Positions 9,605-22,138 of a DNA stretch of 26,460 bases are shown piece after piece. The position numbers and the translations under genes are program-made. Position 1 is the first letter of the stretch. Each line of letters opens with the position of its first letter. Origin of the DNA: Chromera velia (Eukaryota > Sar > Chromeraceae). The notes under the pieces are model-generated. The model ran no database searches and had not been told where the DNA came from. It saw only the letters and a program-made list of their open reading frames with translations. The stretch is taken from the NCBI GenBank assembly GCA_018398765.1, contig JAHBMJ010002410.1, positions 74,110 through 100,569 on the forward strand. The letters run 5' to 3'.

Positions 9605-10145
9605 CTAACTGTGTTTCGTTTCTTGCTTAATATTAGAGTATGTGCAGAAAGGAATGCAGCTTGTCAGGATGGTCTTTCTTTCTTCTGTACGTTCGATTGG
9701 ATTCTTATATTCCTGCCTGCCTGAATCACTCCTTGTGCTTTCTGGAAGCGGATTTGTAATCTTTCTATCTGAACCAGGCAAGAGAGAAGCGACCGACTAG
9801 GCCTGTCCCTCCCTTTGTTCTGGTAGGATACCTCGACGATGGTAGAAGAGAAGAGCTGTGCCCTCAATTAGAATAGGGACGGGAGGCATATGCGACTTGT
9901 TGGGGGCAAATAGAGTCCCCAGCTAGGCGACACAGGGAAGGGAAGGGAAGGACGGGCTGTTGGGACTGTTTAGGAGTGGGGGCTTTTTGTTTAGGCAGAA
10001 GCCCCCGAAACTGCCGTGCTACAAGATTGGAAGGTCTGCGGGGAGAAAGAGTCCTGCTGCTCTTCCTCCCCTAGGGGATGTTCAGTCTTAGGAGGGCCAA
10101 ACCCCCCGGTCCCCTTCCCCCGAACCCCTCATAGCCTCATCATCG
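9605..10145. other. Stretch without a clear gene; one hairpin
   Basis: A 67-codon minus frame (9867-9664) with charged, helical composition could be a further fragment of the decayed element, but it is in a third frame and has no motif. GGGGGCTT at 9978-9985 pairs with AAGCCCCC at 9999-10006 around a 13-base loop. Nothing else is supported. Confidence 0.35.
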
Positions 10146-11414
10146 TCACTCACACCTCCTGTCTGTCTCTGCGGTCCCCCGGCCTAACCTTCCCTTACCC
10201 TGGCGTCTCTGCCTCTTGCCATCGCTTCGGTAAACGCGAGACGACGGCATACGATAGCTACTGAGCCCCAAAGTCTCTCTCTGCTTGGATTGGTGCTTCT
10301 GCTCCTGTTTAATAGTGCTAGATGAATTGTGATCAGACTTCCTCTTCCCTCCTCTGGGCTCTCTAGGGTCTATCAGCATTTCATAGGCGTCCTCAGAGCG
10401 GAAACAGGAGAACATATCGGTTGTCATCCACTCTAGGTGAAACACAAAGAGATGGGTAGTCAATCCGGCTCTCTTCTCCCTCCCTCCAGCCTTCAGGAAG
10501 TCCTGTCACACCCCCTTTAACTGCTTGGTAAGCTGCTTATCTTCTGCCGATGTGATTATGCCATATCCCCTCTCCACATTCATCACCGCTCTCTTCACTT
10601 TAGCAAAGAGACGGTAGAGGGGGGAACTCCCAGTATGAATTCGAATCTTTGGTATGGACTCCCAAGATAGAAAGAAGAGGGGGAGGAGATCTGTCTTATC
10701 AGAGATATTCATCTGCGCTCTGCAGGCTTCCGAACCGTACAGGTAGGAGAAAAGACGATGATGCTCCTGGTCGAACTCGATTTCACCAATAGTCCATCTC
10801 CTGCCCTCGTTAGACCTCGAGATGATGGAGAATGAGAGAATGTTCCATTTTTTTGGGATCGCAGGGATGGCGAGAAAAGTGTTTTTCTTAACCTCCTCCT
10901 GCATAATTTCCTGCATTGCGGAGAAAAAGCAGGACAGAGGAGAGAAAGGGTACGTCTATTGGGGAAAGTCCATCTGTTTGAACCTACTCCATCCTCCCTC
11001 TTCATCCGGGGCTCCGATCTCCAATGCTTTCTCTTTGTCAGCCTGAGCATGCAGCCTCGGGAGGGGGAATTCAAAATCAAATCCATGGATCAGCGCAGAG
11101 TTCTTCTTACGAAGCTTAAGCTTCTTTTCCCTGTCCACCCACTGCTCCAACAAAGAGATCTGCACCTCAGATATCTTCACCTCACAGATGCAAAGGTTGT
11201 TCTTCCCTTTCTTGATAAGATTGTAGGTCTTTTTCTGCTCTGCTTGGTGGTCGTCCTTGGAGACGAATACTTTAGAAAATTCCTGAATGAGATTCTTGAT
11301 CTCTCCTTTTATATCTTTCACTGCCTCGGAAATGAGAGACTTTGCTGCTTGGACATCAAGTGGCGTATTAGGAGGGGGCGGGGGATTGGATTGCTTCTCA
11401 CTACCGTCATCCAT
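10146..11414 (-). pseudogene. LINE ORF1-like protein: coiled coil, RNA-binding-like core, basic tail
   Basis: From ATG at 11414 one minus frame runs 423 codons to TGA at 10146, broken only by TAG (10958-10956) and TGA (10508-10506). The N-terminus is polar with a Pro run. Residues about 20-110 have heptad-like charged helices (SEAVKDIKGEIKNLIQEFSK...). Next comes VDREKKLKLRKKNSALIHGF, which resembles the junction of coiled coil and RRM in LINE ORF1 proteins ('le..sRr.nlri.G'). A mixed globular part follows (WTIGEIEFDQEHHRLFSYL), and the end is strongly basic (GKRQRRQGKGRLGRG). Such proteins coat LINE RNA. The assignment rests on architecture and one motif. An ordinary degenerate host gene remains possible. 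Confidence 0.5.
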
Positions 11415-12611
11415 GATTTTACTGCTGCCCCCTAAGCGCAGAGGAAAGAAGGAGAAGAGACCGAGAAGGAGAGAAGTGACAAAGAGACGGTTGAAATGAG
11501 CCACAGTCAGAAAAGGCTCAAATGGAGGCTCTCAAGAACGAAAGAAGAATCGATATGCTCGGTTTCTGCTGTAGAAGAGTTTCTACTGGGTTTCTGCTGG
11601 GTTTCTCTTTCTTCCCCGCAGGATTGAGTATGCAACATATATTTTCTTTAAATTTTTTATGCCTATAGGTTTAGAACGTAAAGCATTGCCATCTAGATTG
11701 CCAATGTTGCCATACGATTTTTATCTTCGATCACATTAATATTCTTTTAATTATGACCTTTGCCAGAGGGAAAGACCTGTGAGTTTTTAGCGATCGAGAC
11801 TCCGAATTGAAATGGATTATGAGATTATTTTGGTCAAACTGAGTGGTTCCAAGCTCTGGAGAAACGCTACATATAGAAGAATGTATGACTTCGACACACC
11901 ACTCCTTCTGTTCAATTTCATGCACTTCAAATTTGTGAGGGAGGAACAGAAACGGAAGAAGACAGAAAGAAAGAAGTCTTTTTACGTGTTCGCAGAGACT
12001 TCCATGAGGAAGCTGAAGAGGCTATTATTGAGCTAAAAATTAAGGTTAAAAAACGTATGATAATGTATGATAGCCTATATTCATACACATTGGCGATGGT
12101 GCATAAAAATGATGGTTTGATTCCTAGTACTTCCAATATTATTTCGATTGCCACCGTTCAATTTGGGAATCTGAATTTCCATTTCAAAATCACATACCCT
12201 CTCACCATGGTGGACTTTTGAATAGATTGACTTGTGCATACTGCCACACTTAAGTACTTTCCATATGTAAAACAGAACTTGAAAAACTGCGCTGATCTAG
12301 GCGCTGATACTGCACTGCAACTACACGGTACACAAAAGACGTCCGAAAAAGATGACAAACGAAGCAAAATGGCTCTTTGTTCAAAAAATAAACACGACCA
12401 AAACCTTGCCGTGGAAGCGAAGATGAACACAGATTCATACCCTGCTCTCGTTTCTTCTTTGATTCCTTCGCTTTCATTTCGCTCTCTGTATTATAAAGTC
12501 TGATTCCCCCCCCCCCCCCCCCCCCAAACACTGCCCGATTCTTCGCCTGACTGTTCCTTTTACTCAGCAATCAAACCATCGAAACTGAAAAACCTCCCAA
12601 GGACAGCGGTG
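11415..12611. other. AT-rich intergenic stretch, no supported gene
   Basis: This lies between the 5' side of the ORF1-like frame and the 3' end of the ABC gene. Its frames are short (under 110 codons) and unsupported. Short GGGTTTCTGCTG-type repeats lie near 11580-11605, and a run of 20 C occupies 12506-12525, about 90 bases beyond the ABC stop codon. Confidence 0.5.
11467..11486. repeat. Short match to the tandem-array landmark
   Basis: These 20 bases match 5837-5856 of the array at 18 positions (core AGGAGAGA.GTGACAAA). They lie about 55 bases upstream of the ORF1-like ATG on the minus strand. Confidence 0.35.
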
Positions 12612-12866
12612 CTACGGCCCCCCTCTTCTGGCCCTCTGCTGCGTCCCTTCTGCCCCTGTTGCAGAAGACGAACTTGAGGATACAGCACTTCCCCCCCCTT
12701 CCTGCGTTACCATGACACTGTTGTTGTTCGCCCTAGTCCCATTCAACTGACTGTCCCCCGCCTTCCCAACGTGCGCTGTCCCCTGCAACAGAAGCTCAGA
12801 TACTTCCCCCTCATCCCCCGCTGTCTCTAGAAGTTCTTCGTGGGCTGCCTTTGCTGCCTCCTGAGC
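12612..12866 (-). CDS. ABC transporter exon W (last exon, C-terminal tail)
   Basis: The acceptor is CCGTGCAG, and it joins in phase as [20 protein letters not shown]. The 84-residue tail is Ala/Glu-, then Asn/Ser- and Gly-rich and ends at a TGA (12614-12612). No domain is visible in the tail, and length and composition are expected to vary among relatives. Confidence 0.85.
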   Translation of the reverse strand, partial: AQEAAKAAHEELLETAGDEGEVSELLLQGTAHVGKAGDSQLNGTRANNNSVMVTQEGGGSAVSSSSSSATGAEGTQQRARRGGP

Positions 12867-14314
12867 CTGCACGGAGGGGGGGGGGCATTGTCGCAATGCA
12901 TTTGATTGTCGGTCTTACTTCTTCCTTCTCTCTCTGCTTGCTTCCTTGCAAGCCCAGCTTCACCCTGTCAGGCTGCATGCACGTGCGTGGCTGGCTCTTT
13001 CAATCTCAAAGACACATCACACATAAGAATGCATGCGCCTGCAGTTCTCTTAACTCTTGTCTGTCTACACAAATCATGCATACAAGAAACAAAACAAAAA
13101 GAGCGCTCGGGGGTCTGGATGCAAGCGGATCAAGAGTCAGACACACACGTACAAACACACACACAGACACACATACACACACGCAGAGTGAGAGACTGTT
13201 GACGGGCCGGGTGACAGACCGGAGACAAAAGGTGAGTGGGACGCTGTGGGTGTCAAACAGAAAGCAGAAGTCTACTGCTTTCATTACCCTTCTCCTTCTC
13301 TTGCAGTCTTGTGCAACTTCGAGGGGGGGCAAACTGAAATGCTTTCTTTCTGCCGACTCTGCATGCATGCACTGAATGACGAACGACGCTTTGGGACCCT
13401 GAAAGAAACCCTGTGTGTCTGTCTGGCCCTGAAGGCAGGTTTTACGATGCGTGGCTGAGCTACTCAAAAGAAGCCCCCCTCAGCACGCGCACACACTCAA
13501 AGCTTTTCAGATGAGAAGAAGCTGCGGACCCTTCTGCGCTGCAGGGGAAGGTTTCAAAACCAATACCACCTGCATGCATGCATGCATGATGGAATGAATG
13601 CGTTCCTTCATTCCACTCAACCTGCCTGCGTACGCGCGCACGTACCTGCATTCTCCACATTTGCGCGTACTCTCCGTTCTTCTTCAGCAGCTCCTCATGC
13701 CTTCCTCTCTCCTTAACCACGCCCTGGGAGAGGACGATGATCTGGTCGACGTGCCGGATTGTGGACAGACGGTGAGCAATCACCTGAACAAACAAAAGAA
13801 ATACAAGCCCAGGCAGGCAGGAAGGCAGACAGGCAATACTTTTGAAGGTATGCTGTTGTCCGAGTAGTCCGAAAGAGGAGGGGACAGACTCACAAAGAAG
13901 TTCGTGCCGATTCAGAATGCATGCAGGACTGGCATGCAACCAGAAGCAATCCTTGCACTGACTGACCAGGCTGGTCCGGTCTCTGCCCAATCGCCACAGC
14001 GCTTCCTGAATGCCCGCTTCCGTTCTCGAGTCGAGAGCGCTGGTGGCCTCATCCAAGATCACCACAGGGGGGTCCTTCAGGAGACAACGGGCAATCGCGA
14101 CTCTCTGCTTCTCCCCACCAGACAGCTTCAAACCCCGTTCACCGACCTGCACACACACGCACGCACGCACACGTACAGAGGTTTTCATTCTATTAATCCG
14201 TGTGCGAGCACGACACAGAAGAAGCCAGTAGTCCTATCAATCACTGAGTAAGTCAGTAAGTCAGTAACGACCAACCAGCCAATCAATCAAGTCACACACA
14301 CGTGTTCACAAATC

Positions 14315-14368
<54 letters not shown>

Positions 14369-14713
14369 CATGCACCCACACACGAATGTCGACCAACCAC
14401 CTGCCTGCCTGGCTGACCAGAGTGCCCCACTTCTCTGGGAGCGCCTCGATGAACCCCCTAATTTGGGCTTGCTCGGCCACCCTCTCGAGGTCTGCTTGGG
14501 AAGATCCCAATCTGCAGACGTGCACCAACAAACAGACAGACAGATAACAGCATTGTGTCTTTCTGTATGTTCCCTCCTTCCTTTCACGACTGACTGCAGA
14601 CTATGTTGTTTCTTGCTTCTTTCATTCTGTCCTCGACTCATTCACGAATAGCTGCATCTTTTTCTGGGTCAGAGAGAGACAGAGAAAGAAAGAAAGAAAG
14701 AAAGAAAGAAAAG

Positions 14714-14744
<31 letters not shown>

Positions 14745-16609
14745 AAGAGAGAGAGAGAAAGAGAGAGAGAGAGGGAAAGAGAGAAACAGACATATTCATA
14801 CATACATACATACAGGCAGAAAGGCAGACAGACAGAGACAGACCGACGAACACACGTGCGAAAAAACGGGCAGACAGAGGAGCGCATGGGTAAAGAGACG
14901 GATGGATGAGCGGACGTATGCGGAACGAAGATTTGATGCGTGGACACAGTCGGGGAAAACGATAAAAGAGATCGTCGCGGCGGAGTAAGGCCATCGGATG
15001 ACCGAGAGAGATGTCACGCAACAAAACGACGAGCCAACCAACTCGAGAGAGATGTCACGCAACCAACGACCGAACGAACGAACGAACCGTCCATACTCGA
15101 TGTTGTGGGAAATGGTGTCATTGAACATCACTGTGTCTTGAGGGACAACCCCAATGGCCTCCCTGACGGATCTGCACACACACACACACACACACGAGGA
15201 TCCTTCTGCTTGCAATAGAGATAGAGGAGGGAGCGCGCCTGGAGGGAAGGAGAGGGAATGAAGGCTCATGCATCTGTTGTGAACTGAACGAAAGAGTCTT
15301 TTGGGAGAAATGCTCCCTGCCTACCTTCTCTTTTGTTGATATCGTCTTTTCTGCTCATGAACTCACTCCCCTTTCCTGACAGCTCTGTTCATCCTGCCAC
15401 CCATCCCACCACAGTCGGGTCGGGCGAGATTCACTCGAACGAAACAAACAAAGCAAAGAAGGGCCTTCTCTGTCTCTAGCTGTCGTGTATCCGTTTCAGG
15501 GACTGGTCGAGGGCGGTCGGTCAATGTTCCTCTCTTTCGTTTTTTAAGGGTAACCTTGCAAGCACAACCAGCTCCACCGCAACCTCTGCCTCACTCGGAC
15601 TTTTTCACTATTTCTCGAGTCCTCTGATTGAGGCACTGCGTATGAGCATGTACAAAAATCAGAAAGAAAGCGCAAAATCAGACATACATACATGCAGGCG
15701 CACGGACGGACCGACCTCTGTTGCACAGACCGCACATCGACTCCGTTGATCAGAACCTGCAAGTTAATGCAACGCAAGGATGTGCAGTGCAGCGGAGGGC
15801 AGTGCACCCAGCCGGGCACGTCAATAACGTACAGGGACCTACAGAGATGTTGCCATGATGCAGAAAAGCTGCGGGGGTCTATTCAACGCACACAGACGAA
15901 CTGGAGAGGCACATACATGCAGAGAGAGAGAGAAAGGGACTCCGGTCCTGGAAAGGTCAACGAAGAATTACCCCCTTCCCTTCCCTCCATGCATCTGCCT
16001 TCCTCCTGCGTTCTCTTGAAAAGAAAAGAATGGCCTGGCCTGGCCTGGCCTGGGGGTCACTTGCATGCCTTGACTTCAATCTGAAAAAAGACGAAAACAA
16101 ACGTGCAGATTCATTTGTTCTGTCGACAGCTCTCTCGAACTTATCGTCATAGACCAAAAAACCCAGTGAATGCACACAGAGAGAAAAGCAGCCAGATACC
16201 CCCCGCCCAGCTCACTGACGCATGCACGCACGCACCTTCCCTTCTGTGGGGTCGTAGAACCGGAAGAGGAGACGGGATATTGTCGTCTTGCCAGACCCTG
16301 ACGGGCCCACGAGTGCACACGAAGTGCCTGGGGAGAGCGCCAGAAGAGGGGAGAGCGGCGAAATTCCAACAAGATCTTCGACGAAATCAAAAACCAAAAA
16401 ACGTCAATGACGCAGAACACAAGCCAGAAGACGGCAATTCAGGGAAGAGCCAGAGAAAGAAGGAAGGGGATAGAAAAGAAAGAGGCGGATCGAGACAACC
16501 AGACAAGAAAGAAACTGATAGATTCCGACACACACCTACCTGCAGGAATGGTGAAGGATACAGATTGGAGTCCTCTGTTTTCGGGTTGTGAGGGGTAATG
16601 GAAACACAC

Positions 16610-16650
<41 letters not shown>

Positions 16651-18448
16651 GAGATGGAGAGAGATGTCTTGTCACTTCCTTCAGAATGCCCACAGAGACC
16701 ACACCCACACTTGCCACAGCGCCTTCTTCCCCTTCCCAGAAATCTGAGCAAAGATCAAGCAAGCTTCAAGGAGTCAGACAATGTGAAACGAACAGGAGGA
16801 GAAAAGAGGCCCCCTGTCTCGTCCCCCCAAAAGAGAGAGAATAACAGCTAGTGACAGGATTAAACCACTTGACTTTCTTTTTCCTCGTACCTTTTTCCCC
16901 ACAGCCTAACAGCCTGCTTGCCTGACTGACTGACGTCTCTGAATTCCACAGACACTCCCCGGATCCCCGCCTCCGTCTGGGAGAGGGAGAGGGGGAGAGC
17001 CCCCCCCCCTCCTGCCAGAGACCTGGAAGAGGACACGATGGAAACCAGAGAGGCCTCTCCGCTTTCCCTTCCAGCAGCTCCTTTCTCTCGTGTTTCTCTC
17101 TCCCCATTCCCGTTGGGGGCCGCTGTCTCTACTGTCCTTCTGCTGGCCATTCCCTCTCCCGTCCCCCCCTTGTGCTCTTCCTTTGCCTCTGTCTCCTCCT
17201 GCGCCGTCTCCTCTGTCATCTTCTGCATGGGGAGGATGAGAGGCGGAGCTCCAGCTTTGTCAGTCACGTCGGGCTCCTCGGCCAGAAGCTGAGAGAGGTT
17301 CCGGATGTCGATGAGGGATTTGATCACCACGTTGTAGATCGTCCCCAGGAAATTTAGGGGCACAAACACGTTGGCTATGTAGACCTGCAAGCAATATAAA
17401 CATACATACAGACATGTATGTCAATATATTAACATGTACACATCTTTCAGGTTCCTGCATCTTTTTTCTCGTGTGTGTCCACGTTGCACGAGCTGCGAGT
17501 GTCTCCTTTTGTTCGTATGGATTCGCCTATGCAAGAAATGGGTTTGCCTCTGCAATTCTTTTGGACGGAACTTTTCATCGTCCGTTGACTCTTCGCTCAA
17601 AGAAGAAACAGCAAGACTGAATGAAGTTTGCATGCCGCGAGTGACAGATTTCTTGTTGGTGTCATGCACAGAAGCTGCAGAGTGGACGTTTGTTTCTTAT
17701 CAGTCCATTCATGACTGGCTCACTCACAGATGGATGCATGCATGCGCCCCCATCTTCCTTCCCCTCTCTCTATCTTTTTTCCCTTTCCCGACCGACCGAC
17801 CGACCTGGATGGAGACGAATGCAGAGAACTCCAAGGAACCGACCGACCTGGATGGAGACGAATGCAGAGAACTCCAAGGACCCGTTGGACACAGCATACG
17901 CGCAGATGATCAGCGAGGCCACCGAGGTCCCTCCAACAATCACCTGCACACATGCATCAGGTGCATGCCCACGCAAGATGCATGATGACTGACCGAGTGA
18001 CTGACTGACTGACTGACATACTGACTTTCTAGACAGACAGACAGACACGGCGATCGATCGATCGATCGATCGAGGGATGCATCAATCAATTGAGGGGTTT
18101 TTGAATTCGATCGATCCGCTTTCGTTTTCTTTTTGTGGATGCCCACAATTTTTTTTGACTTCGACCACACCTCATTCCTCACTCACCCCGCTCCATGCAT
18201 CCATTCTTGCAACTTCCTCCAGCACAGAAAGAATTCAATCAGTTGACTGACTGTGTGGTAAAAAAATGAATGCACCATGCAGCTTGCTTCCATCAGATGA
18301 ACCTGGGGGCCGGCCGGGCGGATGCCTTAGATCTGTCTCCTAGCTGCACTTGCTTCCTCTTTTTTCTCTGTGTCCTTCTCTTTTCCTTTCTTTCTTTCTT
18401 TCTTTCTTTCTTTCTGTCTTTCTTTCTCTCTTTCTTTCTCTCTTTCTT

Positions 18449-18494
<46 letters not shown>

Positions 18495-19139
18495 TGTGTC
18501 TCTCTCTCTCTCTCTGTCTCTCTCTCTGTCTCTCTCTCTGTCTTTCTTTCTTTCTTTCTTTATTCACTTATTTATTCCTCCATTCATTCCTTTCTGGAGT
18601 TCAGCTGTTCTTCCCCCTACTTTTTCTGTGAGCATTTTTCTCCCCTTTCACTACTCTTTATCCCATTCTCTGCATCTTCTTGAACGCTATGCTGATCCCT
18701 CTGCCTTTGCTTTCTTCCCTTCCCCACCCTGCAGGCTCAGATCAAGAAAGAAATATCAGGAAGGAACGTCCCTCCCTCTCCTCTGCCTTGCGGATGCCCC
18801 CCCCATGCAGCTGAATGGACGATGTCGATCCGCACAAAAATCAAAATTAACAGAAAGTACAAAAATCAACACGACAGCTGACGACCGACAGACCTGCTGG
18901 AGAATATTCAGGAGAGAAAGAGACGCCTGCGTGGCTGTACCCAGCACCTGAGATCAGACACACAGATAGACACACAGATCACACACAGATACACAGACAG
19001 AAACGAAAAGACGGGTAGGAAGCCACGAAAAGAAGATGAAAGAAGGACTCACTGTATCGTTCTTCTTCGCCTCTTTCTCTTTTTCTCGAAAAGTATTTCT
19101 CACGAATTTTGGTGCACACACATACACACACACACACGC

Positions 19140-19181
<42 letters not shown>

Positions 19182-19211
19182 TCACACACACACTTTCACA
19201 CACACACTTTG

Positions 19212-19242
<31 letters not shown>

Positions 19243-20081
19243 AAAAAAAAAAAGTAGAGAGAGAGAGAGAGAGAGAGGTGCTTGATTCCTTGTGATTAGA
19301 TCTTTTGGTGGTGTGGAGTCTTTCGTTCGTTCCCTTCATCCCAATCTGACCAGCTTTTCCTCCTCCATTTGCCTGATTGACTTACCCATCGGTTTCCACG
19401 TCAATCAATAGAAAGAGGACACGAAAAGACCGCCTGTGTTTCTCTGATTCTGACAAGCTTTCTCATCCGTGCATCTTTTTGCCCCTTCATACTTGTGCTG
19501 CCTTTCTTTCTTCCGCCATCAAGCTACCCCGCCCACCTGATAGTCCCGAACAGCCGCGCAGAATCTGGCAATTTCGAATGGCTCATTCGTGAAATACTTG
19601 ACAGTCTCGTAGTTGATCAGTGCGTCTGTCGCAAGGTCGTGGAATCGGTTGTCCTTCTTGTTCGCCTCTGCCCTGAACTTCCGTCGCCACAGAGTCATCT
19701 GCATGGGGCATGCAGACGGGAAGGGAGGGAGGGAGAGGAGCACCATGTACCCGGAAAACCACACTTACTTGTGCACTTCTGCTAATGAACAGACGTCTAG
19801 CTTTCTCTCTCATACATATGTGGCTACACTCACTGCAAATCGAATCGCTGGTTTGCATCCACTGCCATAAACATGCTTCCGCAGAGAACCTTTGGCTTTT
19901 TCGTTTGTGTATTTGTTTGATGCTTTATGAGGCCTGCTTGGGAGGAACAATGAACAACTCCTGAGAACGAGGGCGCTCACACGGGTGGAGGAGAACGAGA
20001 GAGGAGATGCCTAACTTAGGGAGGAATCTATTGATAAGAAGGAAAAGAGGCTTTCAAAAAGACAGAAATGACGGGGAGCAG

Positions 20082-20144
<63 letters not shown>

Positions 20145-22091
20145 ACGGAGAGAAGATTGCACTTCTTGTTACCTTCACGGTCAGGTAGCCGTACACAGAC
20201 AGTGACAGGAAGAGGAGAGAGGCCAGGGTGGGGCTCTTGAAGTAGCTGAAAAAGATGATGCACACCGCGATGCACTCTCCCACTGCAAATAAATAAATAT
20301 GCAGTATTGAATCTGTATATATGCACAGACGCGTACAAGAGAAGAAGTGTTGAGAAGGAACTCAAGGTCGTCAAAAGAATGGTGAACGGCCTACTCGAAG
20401 AAACTACACCCCAGAAAGAAGGCACAGAAGGAAAAAGAGATCGTCGCTCTGAGACTCTCAAAGACAAAAGAAGGAAAGGAAAGGAAAGGAAAGGAAAGGA
20501 AAGGCAAGGAGGGGAAGGAAAAAGAGGGAGAAAGTAACACACTCGGAGAGAAAGGAAAGAAGAAATGGCAGACTGGAAAAGAAAAGAAAAGAAAAGAAAA
20601 GAAAAGAGAAGGAGAAACAACGAGTCAAAGAGCAGCCTCTGATTTCCTGACCTGTGGGGAGAAGGTAAAGGAAGAGGTAGGTCATGAGGGAGTCTGCTGC
20701 TTCTGTTCCTCTGTCCATGCTCCTGACCACGTTACCCATTTTCTTCTTCAAATGCCATTGCAGCGACAGCCTCTGCAGGTGCTCGAATGTGAACTGTGCG
20801 ATTTCGATGTACGCAGCTTGCTTGACCCGAAGATACACCAGACCCTGACACTCCTTCAAGGCCTTGGAGAGAAACGAAAACGCTCCGTAAAGACCCACCT
20901 GCAGTCAGTAAGCAGCCAGCAGACCAGACCGGCATCCATACATGAACGCGGTTGAAAACGAGCTCTGCCACTCATTCCTTGATCCTTGAGAAGAGCGACT
21001 AATTCACATACTATGACGCATCCCACACACGAACACTCGCATACATATGCTCTGACACGGAACACAGAGGGTACCCCCACGCAAACAAAGGGAAGGACAG
21101 ACCCATAGAGCAGTGTCGTAGAGGTGTCCGGACCTGCCCTCTGCGTCATCCAGAGCCTCCCGCAGAGAAGCGGAGGCCAGACCGATGAACAGAGGAGCGA
21201 TGGCGTTGCATGCCTTGCTGCCGATCACGAAGAACCAGGTGGACAGGCATCGTACCTGCAAATGGATGGAGCCAGTCAGACGGTCAGCAAAGACTAATGC
21301 GTACCAAGATAGAAAGATATGCGCATGCATGCGTGGATCCATTCATGCACCTGTATTGATAGTAAGAAACAGGCGGACAAAGATTTTCGGTCCAGGTCAT
21401 GCAGGTAGAGGGAGGGAAACTCAGGGTTAGTGAGTCAGTCCAACTCTGTGAACGGAAACCCCGTCAGAGAGAGCACTTGCTTGACTGACGCACGCACACT
21501 CACACAGAGGTCCCCCCACGCAATGACAAACAAGTCGGGTACCAACAACCACCGTTGAAAAGAAGCGGAGAGCAAAGCACCAACCACAGTATTGAAGACT
21601 GCGACTGGAAGGGAATCTCAGCACTACCGGTACTGCAGAAACAAGAGAGAGGACTTCACGGAAACAGGTAGGGAAGAAAAGGTAGAACAGGTGGAGGAGG
21701 AAGGAAGGAACGAAAGAAACAAGGGAAGGAAGAAGGGAAGAAACAGACCCACCCGATTCCAAAAGACAGCCCCTTGATGGTCCACACCGGAGGAAGGCCA
21801 AAAGTATGGTCGCAGCACCTGAGCGGCAGATGGAAATAAATGCATTCGTCGTTCTTTTTTCTTTTCGCTTCCTTTAAGGCAGGTGAAGGAGAATGTACAA
21901 ACAACGAAGAACGGGTGGGAAATCCCCACCAACAAAAAGCACAGCAACCTGTTCGAGTCAGAGGAAGAGGAATGGTCGGTCAACAGACAGACAGGACCGT
22001 CACAGTAACAACGAGCTAGGGCTGAAGACAGACAGACAGACTATATAGTTTCTTTCCTTCCTTTTCTTTATACAGACAGAGAGAGAAAGAA

Positions 22092-22138
<47 letters not shown>

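Noticed and set aside
9228-9608. 126-codon plus-strand frame
   Set aside because: Low-complexity Ser/Gly/Lys composition. The opposite strand has the more protein-like reading.
12906-13467. CA-repeat frames on both strands between exons V and W
   Set aside because: They lie in a 779-bp intron with clear donor and acceptor, and the composition is Thr/His or Cys/Val repeat.
14401-14417. Extension of exon T adding SQAGR
   Set aside because: A donor exists at 14400, but the join GTL|VGERG from the donor at 14417 matches the conserved family sequence without an insertion.
16925-16934. Alternative donors within the GTCAGTCAGTCAGG repeat at exon O
   Set aside because: Only the first GT gives FRD|VCFHYP in frame; the others shift phase.
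18270-18951. Ser/Leu/Phe-rich plus-strand frames
   Set aside because: Product of a TTTC/TC microsatellite, overlapping a confirmed antisense exon.
21103-21133. Shorter exon I ending at GGGCAG
   Set aside because: It would leave two bases and shift exon J out of its conserved frame.
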